From Steinernema hermaphroditum (Eukaryota > Nematoda > Chromadorea > Rhabditida > Steinernematidae): a stretch of DNA of 64,000 nt. Shown piece by piece: positions 32,250-44,289 of this stretch (the stretch's first letter is position 1; each line of letters begins with the position of its first letter). Made by a program: the position numbers and the translations under genes. Under the pieces are notes generated by a model, which saw only the letters and a program-made list of their open reading frames with translations, had not been told where the DNA came from and ran no database searches. The DNA lies in assembly GCA_030435675.1 (NCBI GenBank), contig CM059622.1, positions 3,906,001-3,970,000 on the forward strand. The letters run 5' to 3'.

Positions 32250-32725
32250 CTTTTCCTTTGTATTTCCATGTCCGATGCTCATGATGATTGTTGCCACTTG
32301 CTTTGCATCTAGTTATAGCTGCCCCTATGATAGCTGTTGTTATACCCAAGTGTTGATACATGGTTTAGTATGTTAAAAGATTCCTCTGTGTTGTGTTGTT
32401 CCATTTCTGCACGTTGCGAGCGTCGTCTATACCTTTACGCGCCGATTTCGAATTGGAGCGAACGGGCGAGGGTTTGCCGTGCGACTCTGTCTGTCTGCAC
32501 TCTAGACGCGGCAGCGGCGGGGTGCAGAGCGATTGCGCCGCCGTTCATTCGCTCGCTGTGCTCCCCGGGAATTGGCGCGCTGCAATCGATCGCTTGCCTG
32601 TGCCTAACTATTCGCCGTTTCTGCATCGCTTTCTGCATTTCAGACCATTTTGATTCTAGTGCGGCATCAAGAAATCTGAGGAAGATTGACCTATCGAGAT
32701 AACACCGTTCAAGCCAGTAAGAAGA
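32250..32725. other. Intergenic region and probable 5' UTR of the RBM12-like gene
   Basis: The first about 60 bases still match the sequence after trmt61a copy 2, so the duplication extends into the 3' UTR. The rest has CpG-containing sequence and a TTCTAG acceptor-like site before the RBM12-like ATG. No separate gene was seen. Confidence 0.5.
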
Positions 32726-35700
32726 ATGGCGACGGGTGCAATGATTGTGCGGTTGAAGTACCTTCCGAATTCGGCGAAGGCAGTTGACATCCGGCAGTTC
32801 TTTGCCGGCATCAAGATTCCCGATGGGGCTGTTCATATCATCGGCGGAGCTACGGGTGACGCCTTTATCGGCTTCACTTCAGAAGAAGACGGCGAGCGAG
32901 CGTTGAAACTCACCGGAGGAATGATCCAGGGAGCCACTGTCGTCTTATCCAGCTCATCCAAGGAAGAAATGGAGCGCGTGCTTGATGATGCTTACAGGGG
33001 TTTTGCTCAAGCGTCTCCTCCATATGCACATGAAGTACAAGGCATGCCGACTAGGCCATCGGTGTCAGCGGTTAGAGCGCCTGCTGCACAGCAGGCTCCG
33101 TTCTATGAACAGCTGAAAGAGCGTGACGCAGCTTATCGTCAAGGCATACCGACCCCTCCTGAGAATCGTAATGAACGTGGTGGAGGTAAGTATTCTGCAT
33201 AACTAAATTGGCCAACGCGTTTGACATGGTGGGTTTGGGTTTTGGGGGTATATGCTGAATCAGGTTTCATCCTGAAATGAGGAGCTGTTTGGAGTCTCCT
33301 GCGACGATGTGGAGTTGTTTTTGTGTCGAGGATATGAGCGACGAAGCTGCTGAAGATATGAGCGACGAAGCTCCCAATTTGTGGTGGGGATATTTGCACA
33401 TTGGTTACAAGCGGAACTGAAACCAGGTGTGGTTCACAGACTGAAGCGTCGAGCATGCTTTTGGGGTTTCTCTAATAATGTTCAACGAATATATGTCATG
33501 CTAAACTTCGCCATGATGGTTGTAGCGCACCTGATTGCATATTAGTGCGCCTAGCCTGAAATTGGTGATATTCCGCAGAATTAATGTAATGTCAATTGTC
33601 ATCCGTTATTAGGAACATGTAGCTTTCGTTGTCCAGACTCCATTAGCGAAATACGGTGCACTGTTCTCACAAGAAATGCATGATGATTGCTGGATTTTGT
33701 AAAACACGGATTTAACAGAGTTCCAGTAGGATTTTCAAAAAGGCATTGTTTGCAAAAATGACCGCAGCAGGTTATCTGAAATTACTTTGGCAAAACTTTC
33801 GTTCATTCCTGTGTTTGTTTGATTTGCAGAATTAGACAAGCTTCGTGACAGGTCGTCTTCAAGCTTCCGATGAGGGAGATGTACATTTAAGTGATTTGGG
33901 TGTACTCAACATGTCAGTCTTGAACAAAGTGAGCAATAGTGCTCATGATCTGCCCTGTAACTGATCGATATGGTTATGACAGAATATGGTGGGGACGGTT
34001 TTAGCGTGCAAACCGTATATGCGCGTTTCGTGATGCATACCGTAATGTGTTGCCGTGTAACATATATGCTCCTTTATTTACTCTTCGTTTATTGAAGCGG
34101 ACGTGGTGTTAACTGAACTTTGTGAAATGCAGTGAAGGGCAAAAATTGGAAGGATTTGATTTGGATTTGCCATTGTGGAAGAACAATTGAAATCTCGGTG
34201 TTTTTGGGGGGTTCGTGAAATTGCGTTTTACCTTTTCACACCTTCCCTGACATTTCATGAGTACTCTACGCATTAACAACTCTTAATGTTCAATTATCTT
34301 GGACATAACGTGGATCTGTGTGGAAGGCGATACTGAAATACGGTATCTCTAAACTGACTTTTAATTGCAATGCACATAGCTGCAGGAAGACAGCGAGTCT
34401 ACTTGAATTTCAAAGCGTGAAAGGAAAACATACAAGTATTGCATAATTTGAGTTATTTTTTAATGTAATCCTGCAATTTTCTTGACTTAAAAGTTGTGAT
34501 GATTTTCATGCAACGTTGATCAACCCTCACTTGCTCAACACAGTTCACGGGAAATGAAACATTCCAAAAGGCAACTTCATGCCTTATTTCACATCTATTT
34601 TGTAGGCCATGGGCACCCATGTTGATCCAAAGTACTGACCTGGGAAATGTGATAAGTTGTGGTGCTATTGAATATTGTGGTACAGGAGTGCGGTAAACAG
34701 ACGGGAACTGTTGATCTACGTAAAAAGCTTGAAAAGCGCAAATTTGGTCGGAGTAACACTGTCATGATATAAGTAGGGGAGAAAGCTGGATCCGTTGAGC
34801 TACCGTAATCCGCCATTTTCTGAAGTTGGAAGTCTTCGCGCGGATTTCCGCCACATGGATGAGATTTCCGGTTCATAGCATGCTGCAATTCGATTTTCGA
34901 AAAATGCTATCGTCAGTAGCGACACCTTGTTAACATAATGTGGGTGGAATACGGTAGTCAGAAGGGGTTCGTGCATTGTGATTTACAGTATGTTTGCTCA
35001 CTTACCGTATCCTTTCCTAAGACAACGTAAAAATGATACATTTGATGGGAACACTCAATTTCGCAGCGGTTAACACACAGTTCACTCATGTTCTACTGTC
35101 CGCGGCGATAAATTACATGTAATATGTAGATGTAGATGGGCGTAGACTACAGTAATCGGATGAATATCGTAGAGCGGCCCGAAGACCGATCGTATCTCAT
35201 TTTAATCTAATGAATGGGACAACAAGTTTTATTTTTGTGGAAGCTTTAACTCTGAAAATATCTGACTGTTCTGAAATAATCACGACGCTGCTTTAGATCG
35301 TCACAGATGGAATGGGCGGCAGCCCCCTCAAGACCGTTCTCGACCCGGCGGTCCGTCGCAGCATCGTCCCGGACCCGGAGCTCCTCCTGATCGGTTCGAA
35401 GGTCATTATCCCGGAGACAGGCGACCACGAGAAGCCCTTGACAATGAGCATGAATTCGCTCCATTCCCGCAGCAGGGTTCTGGTCGTCGCAGCCCCGGCT
35501 ACAGAGGAAGTGGTCCTCCTGAAATTCGACGCGAGTATCCTGATAACAATGTACGCTTTTTGAACTGTGAATCTTAAGTTAAGGAAGTTCTTTAGTATGT
35601 TCCTTCTCCCAATGAATCATGGAACCGCGGTCCTCCAAGTGGCGCTCCTGATCGCTTCGGACCTCCTGGACCGGATCGGTTCGGTGGACCTCCACGACAA

Positions 35701-37489
35701 GAACGTTTCGATGGGCCACCGGGAGATCGTTTCAACGGACCACCTCAACAAGAGCGCTTCAGCGGACCGCCGAACGATCGGATGGCTGGGCCTCCTGATC
35801 GCTTTGCGCCCCGAGGTCCTGTGTCAGAAGCTTACTTCGACAGACCGCCCATTGTAGAGCAAGACCGCGGAGTAGTGTGCCGGGAGCAGCTTGATCAGAA
35901 GTCAGTTGTTCGCCGTCTTACTTTGTAATTACCGTATGCTCTTTAGTCGTCATCCGACCTCGCCTGATTGTTGCATCGAAATCACGAACCTCCCTCCTGA
36001 TCTTCTGCGTCCAGTCACCTTGGAAGACTTTCTCCGTCCAATGACTCCCCTATCTCTTTCATCAGTGAAGATGGTACAAGACCAGTCAGGACGACCTGTT
36101 GCTCTTGTTCGCTTCCCAAATCCAGGCGATGCACAACAATCGCTTCGCCTTGACGGCAACCGTGGAGTCTATATTCGGCCGATCAGCAATACTGTATTTG
36201 AGAGGGCAGTCGAGATTCCAACAGCCCCACCAGCGCACCAAGCTCAGTCTCCTGGTCCTCCGGCTCGTCCAGCCGTTGAAGATACCTGGCGCTTGCACGG
36301 TGGTCCGCCGCCAGGCCATGCTCCTTACTCGCCTCCACGCCGAGGAAGAAGTCGTTCACCACCAAGACGTGAGCGCGATCGTCGTCCGGAGCCTCCTCGA
36401 TGGGAGCGAGAAAGGTGACTTGGATTGTTGACATACTGTGTCTGAACTCTCCTTCTTTTAGACATTCACCTCCTCGGCATCGCCGTCGCTCCCGATCTAG
36501 ATCGCCTCTTCCCCGCCGTGATGCTTCGAACGCCTCACTCCCCGGCCCTGACCTGACTCCCGGCAACCGTTACGATGTGATCATCACAAACGTTCCGTTC
36601 AAAGTCACCATTGCACAGTGGGAAGAGTAAGTGGAGCGTCGGCTATCTTTTCAGCAACTTTTCCTGTTTAGCTTTGCTGCTCACAATGGTGTCAAGTACC
36701 GTAGCGTGACCAGGACGTACTACGAGGACGGCAACGCATCCGACCGTTGGGTGATGACGTTCAGTAGTCGCGAAGACGCCACACGACTCCTTGCCGCCGA
36801 CCGAACTCCGCTAGGAAGCATGGGTGGACGGAGTCTTCGAATGCGCCCGATCCCTCCTGAAGAAGCTCTGCGACTCATGGCCATCCCTGATAAGTTTGGC
36901 GAGCTCCGAAAGGAGGAGTATGATCGTCAGCGCGGAAGGACCGAAGAAGAGATGATTCGGGAAGGCGAGCTTCCCCCGACGGCCTTCGGAGCCTTCAGCT
37001 CTATTCCTCCTACGGCGGCTCCCCCGCGTGCGTCGAAACCTGGGCTTCTTGGACCGCCCAGCCAGAATCGAGCTCCTGCGGGCGGCCCTGGAGGCCGAGC
37101 TCCCCCTCCCAACGGTCCGCCTACGGATCCGACCGATGAACGCGCTGCAGTGGCGGTTGGAAGACTCATCGATGGACCCCCGACTGACATGCAGATGAAG
37201 ATAGCTAAACAGTTGATGATGAGTGGCATCACCCCGACTAAAGCTGACTTAGAAGCTGCGGCTAACTTTGATCGCCCTGGTCCCCCAGGTCCTGGTCCTC
37301 GGCCTTGTAAGTAGAGATCTAGCGTACATCCTTATTCACTTGCTTATTTAAGATCGACCTGAGATGAACGGAAATTTCCGGCGACCGCCAGTGTTCTTTA
37401 ACTCTCGAGGCCATCCTGGTCCGCATGGCCCTCCAGGACCTCAAGGAGGTCATCCAAGACCGTCTCGCTTTGGACCACGGAACTATTAA
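32726..37489 (+). CDS. RBM12/SWAN-like RNA-binding protein
   Basis: Seven exons (32726-33185, 35297-35550, 35596-35900, 35947-36414, 36462-36626, 36672-37306, 37353-37489) give 807 residues. The first RRM-like domain (MIVRLKYLPNSAKAVDIRQF, then GIKIPDGAVHIIGGATGDAF) is the RBM12 signature. A Gly/Pro/Arg-rich linker follows, with repeats of the type RFxGPP(x)4-5 (for example DRFGGPPRQERFDGPPGDRF). A second RRM starts CCIEITNLPPDLLRPVTLED, an RS/RE stretch (SPPRRGRSRSPPRRERDRRP) follows, and a third RRM-like domain starts YDVIITNVPFKVTIAQWEE. The tail is rich in GP repeats. The RS stretch is a possible SRPK substrate, and an SRPK-like kinase sits at 5.3 kb. Intron 1 is 2.1 kb, far longer than the others, and contains a short tandem repeat near 33331-33371. 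Function in splicing or mRNP is inferred. Confidence 0.93.
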
Positions 37490-37844
37490 ACTCACAATAT
37501 TTAGTTACACATCTTCTCGACGGGTTTCTGTTTTTGTTGTTCAATGACATCTATCAACATCCATGTTTCTTGTTACTCACACGTCCATAGGCCTCCATCT
37601 ACTGATCATATTATTTTTAATCGCAATTGTCATGCGATTACCGTGAAAATCATAAAGCTGTATTACAAAAAATATCACGAATGTGAGATCCACGACATAA
37701 GATCGCAACGCAGAGTTTCTTTTATCGGGTTACGGTCGCACAAACAGAAATTTTGTTTGATTTTCGGGGTAGGGTCCCGACACGGAGTCGCGCGCAGCAA
37801 GCAGCACACGCTAGGGGCACGATTCGGTCTTTCCTCCATCTGCG

Positions 37845-39030
37845 ATGCCCGGAAATCCCCGAATGATGCGTCAAGGTCTGTTGTGTCGAATGTTGAAATT
37901 ATAATTCAAGATTTGTCTTCAGGCTCTGATTTTGTGATATACGAGGATAAAGTGGTTGAAGGAGATACTGTTATTGTCTATGTTGGTTATAACAACATGC
38001 ACGCAATCCAAGTTACGCGTGGGAAGAGCTTGACGATGAAATATGGCACACTTCGCCATGACTACATCATCGGCAAAGCATATGGTACCCGCGTCAGTGC
38101 CACTGCTGGATTCGTTTATATTCTTCGCCCGACCTCGGCTTTGTGGACCAAAACGCTGCCTCGGCGAACCCAGATTCTATACACTTCCGACGTTTCACTT
38201 ATCCTAACTTTGTTGGATGTTCGCCCTGGTCACGTCATCTGTGAAAGCGGCACTGGAAGTGGCTCGTTGAGTCACGCCATTGCGATGGCGGTGTATCCCG
38301 ACGGTCACTTGTACACCCACGACATCGAGGAATCTCGTGTCAAAAGTGTCGAGAAGGAGTTTAAGGTTCGCTCGTTGATCGGTAGTTTTGGAATATCATG
38401 TTTGAATTTCAGGATCACGGCCTAGAGAACATCATCACTGCTGTTCACGTGAATGCATGCGAAGATGGATTCTTCGTGAAAAACGCGTGTGATGCTGTGT
38501 TTCTCGATCTACCGGAACCCTGGAATGCGGTGGGTCATGCGAAGCGAGCCATCAGTCGCCAGCGTGGAGGTCGACTGGTCAGCTTCTCTCCATGCATCGA
38601 ACAAGTTCAACGCGTTTGTGAAGAATTAGAGAAACACGGATTTGTGCAGGTCCAAACTGTAGAACTAGTGCCTCGTTCTTTGAAGGTATGTTCGCGGCTT
38701 ATTGCTTACTTGAATTTCACTGCTCGAAATATTTAGATCGTGGAGTCAGAAACCTTGTCGCTCGAACAGTTCAACAAGACGAACGCTCCAGGTGTTGTTC
38801 CAGCTTCCAAGAACGTTGATGACGAAGAAGGTGTCAAGCCAAAGCGCCGTAAGTTGGAGAACGACGAGAACGAATCGATGGATGAGCCTGATCCGTCACC
38901 TCCAGCGCCGATCACAAGCAGCTATCCGACAGTCATTCCCTTTCCTGCCCAGCAGCCTACTCACACTGGTTACCTGACGTCGGCCACTCTTCTCCCTCAA
39001 CCAGTATCTCTTCCTCCCACCATGACATAG
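37845..39030 (+). CDS. tRNA (adenine-58 N1) methyltransferase catalytic subunit, copy 2
   Basis: Exons 37845-37875, 37923-38365, 38413-38685 and 38737-39030 give 346 residues. Exons 2-4 have exactly the same lengths and phases as copy 1 and nearly the same sequence, including the introns and about 60 bases of 3' flank. The first exon differs (MPGNPRMMRQ instead of MTSAVVPKRLTIERQ), though both end CGTCAAG before a similar donor. Motif I (CESGTGSGSLSHAI) and DLPEPWNAVGHA are intact, so nothing in the coding sequence marks it as a pseudogene. Differences cluster at silent sites, with a few replacements (for example FVKYED versus FVIYED). It has its own 355 bp upstream region after the RBM12-like gene. 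The start is the first ATG in the spliced frame and is less certain than in copy 1. Confidence 0.9.
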
Positions 39031-39341
39031 CTTTTCCTTTAAATTTCCATGTGCGATGCTCATGATGAATGTTGCCACTTGCTTTGCATCTGTGATAGCT
39101 TTTGTAGGATATTTTGCTCTTGTGATTTAAGATACTAAATGATCTTTCCATGGAATGTTTCGTACATTCACGAGTGCGTCTTTTTTCCAGTAAATGGAAT
39201 CTTTATCGGACACATCCTGATCCATCCAGAGAGTTCCGTCTATATATGTCTAATCGTATTTATTTTCTGGTTATATTAGGTCATAACTTAAGATGGAGGG
39301 GATCACCAGGGAATGAAGTGGTTCATGGAGACGGTAGACGT

Positions 39342-42300
39342 CTATGTCTCGTCTCTGACCCGCATGAGTGACATCAAGTCGTCCAATTGCTCAGACAGGT
39401 GTCCCACGGAGCGACGGACCTCCAGGACGCGTTGCTCCCGGAGGATCTCGGGACTTCGCAGTTGGGAGGCGAAGTGCATGAGATCCTCGCTGAAGACGCA
39501 GCTTGTCCGCGGCGTCGACCAGAGTTGCACGAGCTGGAGGACGACGATAGTGGAGAGTCTGGAAGGGCGCAGTAGAGGAGGTAAGGGATACGGTAGTCTT
39601 ACAGGGCTATGACTACTTTACAGTAGAATTCTATGGATGGGGAGAAGTTGGAGATGGAATCGACGATGGCGACGCGAGGGTTCTGTGCTGCCGTGGTCGT
39701 GGATAGTGTTGAGAGATCTGGAAGGCCTGGCATTAGGGGGAGTTTTCTTCAAGATGGCCGATGAAACGGCCATCTAGACAGATATCTAGAAAGTCTCATT
39801 GGGACACCGACCGATCTCCCGTCTAGAAGCTCTCGAAAGTGATCTTCTAGATGTTCTCTTTGTCTATAGGGGCCACCTGCTTTACCTCTTCGTATAGAAG
39901 CCGTCTTTGGATGGCCTGGAATGGCGCCGTTGGCCGTCGACGGCAGCGCGGCAGCCTCCTGGGCCATCGCTTTTGTCAGTGTCCGATCCCTCTTGTCGTC
40001 GACCTCGTCTTCTTCGTCGTCCGTCGAGGCAGTGTCGGCCTCGACGGCGCTGCGGCTGGAGATGGAGGAGGTCGCCTCCAGCGAGTTTTTCAGATCCTCT
40101 GTGAGACAGTAGTCGAGCGCTCTGTAGCGTTCGGCCAAACCCGCGTCTGTGCTCTTCTCCATGTAACCTGAAAGGAGGAAATGAGGGTATACGGTAGGCG
40201 TCTACTAGGAGAGGAAATGTGCTCTTTCTTGCGAGCTTGGCTACGGTACTCACCCTTGATAGGACCCCAAGGAGTCTTGATGAAGTTCAGGAACCCGTAC
40301 ACTTTGAGGCGACACTGACTTTTCGATATTCTCGTCACACAGTAAGACGTTTTGACGGTAAAGTAGTCGGCATACGGTACCCCCTGATTCCGCGTTTCTT
40401 TTGCGATTCGGAAGCCCTGCGAGAGCTTCTCGAAGAGAGGCGCCAACTCGAGGGTTTCGTTCACCGTGATCGTCTTGTTGATCATCGAGTGGTTCACCGT
40501 CAGCTGGTAGGTCGAGTCGCACCTCTTCTTCTTCCCGTTTTCGTCTGCTTGGTCGCGCCACGGCGTCTGCGAGTAATCTGAAGGCGCTGAATGGAGGTGC
40601 TGAGGGAGGGAGTGGCGCCCGGGGCCTACCGCTGATGTTCTCGATGATCTTGCAGTGGACGGGGTGGGTGCGCAGATAGGCGGCGTAGACGTGGAACCAT
40701 GGAGTCTGCCCGAACATCACCTCCCGCATGCGCTCCACGCCGATGTCGTAGACGTTGTCCAAGTAGAGCTTCCCCTCGTGCTTACAGGTGCAGTTCGTCT
40801 CTGAAATGACCAGTTTATCTTCTGGATTTTTTTTTTCGTTTTTTTCGTTTTTTTCGTTTATCATCATTTACCCCGTTATATCTTTATACGAAAGGACTGA
40901 CTGCGGCATCATATTCCTCCTAAAAATTATCGTTTAACTTAAAAAATTATCCAGACTCGTCAAAACTCTATCAAAACGTCTATGATATCGATATGAAGTC
41001 AGCCTACTGTGCATTCAGGCAGCACTACCAAGCAGTATTGAAGTTGAAACTATTGAATTTCATAATTTGGATATCACTTCCAAATTATTATTGGTGATAG
41101 GGCTTGAAAGAACAGTGATGACACGGTTGTTTGCCCACTAGTGATCTGGTTATGTCACCATGTTTCCGAGCTTGTGTCACATTCACGTTCGCAGGTGTCA
41201 TCAACGGAGAATAATACGAATTTTACGATCCAAACGCGCATTGTCGTCATAGAGCCAGACTGGATTTGTTATGCATGAAATACTGAGAAACAACTTGTTA
41301 TTAGTCGTCTCCATTAGTGCTATAAAGCCGTCATAGACGAATGAGGCGAGGGAAGTCACGTTTATTTTAACTTCAGAGGGATTATGCCTGCTTGAATAGG
41401 CAGCGCTCTAAACAGCCTCACAATATCAACTTGTTTCCCTGGACGTTAGCGCTGCCCCAGAATCTAGACTACATGATCCCTTATTTGAACCCAAAAGAAT
41501 CTGTGTTTACATTACAGTATTTTGATACCCCTTCAAGCTCAGATTTGTCTACCCTTAACTCGTCATTCGACTTTTTAGAGTGGAAAAGGTTACCAGTAAA
41601 CGCCATACCTTCGTCATCGCTGGAGTCGGTGACGTCGTCTTCAAGCGCCTGTTGCGGGTACTCCGTGTCCGGCAGACTCACGTCGGGCGTCGACGACGTG
41701 TCCAAACGCGGCAGCGGCGGGTTGAACAGCATCGTGGTGGTCCGTCTAAACGACTTCGCTGCGGACCGTCGGTCAGACGGTGACTCACTCTAGCTGCAAC
41801 GACTTGGCGCCTCCCCCGTCGTCGTCGGCGACGACGCCGGCGGCCGGGTGTTCCATCTCGGTGACCGGAGGGAGAAGCTGAAAAGTCACCGATCGGATCG
41901 CCAGAAGAGCATCGTGCATCGTGCTGCAGCACAAAGGAGATTCAGGTGGCGCCGGGCGGAGAGAAAAAGCGAAATGCGCGCGAGTGCAAATATCACGAGG
42001 AGGTCGCGCGCGTCGATAAACAACGCAGGGGGCGCCAGCAGCAGCTGATGGTGTGGGGATCGTTATCGTCATGGTTACTCACTCGGAGGAGGCCATAGGG
42101 TTTGGGGAGGGTATTGTTATTGGGATTGTTGACGTCACCAAAGGTGCAAGAAATCAAAAGATGTTTTGTTGGCTTTAATCCCTGTTCTCCGAATGTCCAT
42201 TGAGTCCACAAGAAGCGCAGACCTAATGTAGACTCCAAATTACAAACTTGGGATGAAGTTCTAAGACATCAGGCGTTTTTTGGTCTCACCGTAGGTCCAC

Positions 42301-44289
42301 GGTGGGATGTTAATGCCATCTGCTGTCGTCACGGTTACTCACCTAGGGACGGGCCCATTCGCTACCAAAAGTTAATGATAGCGCTCAACTCGAATCACAC
42401 TGTAGGTCTACGGAAGAAGCAGATCTCCCAAAATGGTATGTTTTATCTTTTCCTTTCCCCCTAGCCACTACTTTTTCAGGTGCTCATGGTTTGGGATGAA
42501 CCAAAACTGAAGTTTTACACCTCGACTTCGATTACCCAGCGAGTGACTACCGAAACCCTTTTAAGGGCATGCTCGAGTGAACGCACATGCTCCCAATTCT
42601 CTTACCGTATTTGGATCCTTGCAGGTCAATGAATTCAGAGGCTAAAAGTGACTTTCAGACAAGACTTCAGCCACCATCACTCACCACATCGGTGACGATC
42701 AACTGCCAGAGACGGTACATGAGCACGTAGGACTTTTCGCGGTTGGCGAACGACGCGAAAAAGTGTTTTTGCTGATCCTTCGTCTCGATCTGAAAGGATG
42801 GTGGATGGGATGGGGGGATTATCCAGGCGCACCTCGATCGAATTCGCGAAGATTTTCGCCGTTTTGGCGCGTTTGATGCTGACGACGTCGACGAAGCGGA
42901 TGACGTGCTTCGTTTCCCAGCCGAAAATGTTGGCCGCAAAGGCGATCGACGTGTCCGACAGGTACAGTCGGCCCTGTGCCAGGATCTCGCGTTGGAACGC
43001 GCACGAATAGCCTGGAAATGGGGACGCGATTAGAAGCGGATATGCGTGGTCTGTTTTTATATTTGTTCAGTTACAGTAGTTTTAGTAACTGATAAGAAAC
43101 ATATGACGATTTCTTATAGTAAATAGGGTTAACGGTTTGGGTAGCACCAGTCATGGAGAAGTGGACATGGCTCTTATGAGCTTTGAACACAGTCAGCGCT
43201 GGAAGACACGGACTTGTTCCTTCCCGTTAACAAGAAGTAAGAGACTGAGAAGGGTTTGTTTCTTATCTATACCCATATAGTTAGGGATTGCTTTTGGAGA
43301 ATCGAAGAATTGCATGTCAATCGCGTGTGCAGGATTGACCGATCGTGTGGAGGCTTATCACATAATCGATTGTGCACCAAAGCATAGAAAGAGGTCATAA
43401 ATAAACAAAAGATGAGTCACAACGGCTTTTGGTTCGACCGGTGTTCTTTTGAAACACACACTTTCAATTGGTTCTTATGTGTTATGGAATGCTTATTGTT
43501 CGAATATTGCCATGTCAGTGATCTACAGTTGTTCAGTATGTGGTCAAAAGAGTAATCTTGGTCTTCGTGTGGGAGTGATTAATTGTCATCTTTGGCTTAG
43601 GCTAACAACTGGTTGCATTATTTGGGCCCTATTTAATAAGAGGTGTATCGAAATCTATCAAAATCGGGTGGAGCAAACAAACATTTATACGGTAATTGGC
43701 ATGGATTCCTGAGTGATAGCCAGCGTAAGAACTTACTGGCGACGAAATTCTCCTCCGTCGACACCATCCCCTTGAAGATCTTGTGGAACTGCTGCGCTCT
43801 TTGGTCAATTGTTGGTTTGATGAACTGCAAGCAGACATGTAAGCCTACCGTACCCTCCACTCAAGCCTACGTTCTTGATCGAATTGCCCAAGTTCTGTTT
43901 CTTGATCACGCGCTCCTTCTTCCTCGGCGGCGGCACCATCATCGTCGGCTCCGTCGCCGTCGTCGGACTCGGCGCGTCGATGTCCATGCTGGACATGGAG
44001 CTCGACGAGGTGGAGGCCCTGTGGCCAGCGGGCCGGCCGAAAGGCGTTTGCGGGGTGCTCTCCGAGGAGTTCGTCGATTTCCTGTAAAGTACACATGTAC
44101 TTTGGGGATTCGGGCTGAGCGAACTTGTTAGTAAAGATCATGTTAGGGCGGTGGTCAGCGTCGGCCGGATTGAAGGGCGAGTCATCGGAGTAGGCGGAGT
44201 CGACACTCCGGCGGAGCAAAGTGAGCGGAAGCGACGTCGGCGGAGCGAGTCGCTCCTCTCCCGGACTCGTGCAAGCGGTTAGGGTGGCG
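39342..44289 (-). CDS. Aster/GRAMD1-like sterol-transfer protein (GRAM + VASt + TM)
   Basis: Asters are ER-anchored proteins that move sterol from plasma membrane to ER. Twelve exons join in phase: 44289-44125, 44081-43871, 43824-43737, 43011-42833, 42789-42685, 41877-41789, 41745-41609, 40800-40630, 40577-40254, 40167-39886, 39717-39603, 39558-39342. The GRAM domain runs QQFHKIFKGMVSTEENFVAS, CAFQREILAQGRLYLSDTSI, FGWETKHVIRFVDVVSIKRA, HFFASFANREKSYVLMYRLW. The VASt domain has MREVMFGQTPWFHVYAAYL, VPYADYFTVKTSYCVTRIS and LNFIKTPWGPIKGYMEKS. A transmembrane segment is formed across the last splice (FYCKVVIALLSTIVVLQLVQ), followed by a short helical tail as in GRAMD1 proteins. A Ser/Thr- and Asp/Glu-rich N-terminal region precedes GRAM. 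The true N-terminus lies upstream, probably through the exon at 55014-55136. Confidence 0.93.

Noticed and set aside
44083..44101. Direct read-through between Aster exons near 44.1 kb
   Set aside because: It stays open for a while but gives unrelated sequence (EHPANAFRPARW); a 43 bp intron restores the Ser/Thr-rich frame that continues into the GRAM domain.
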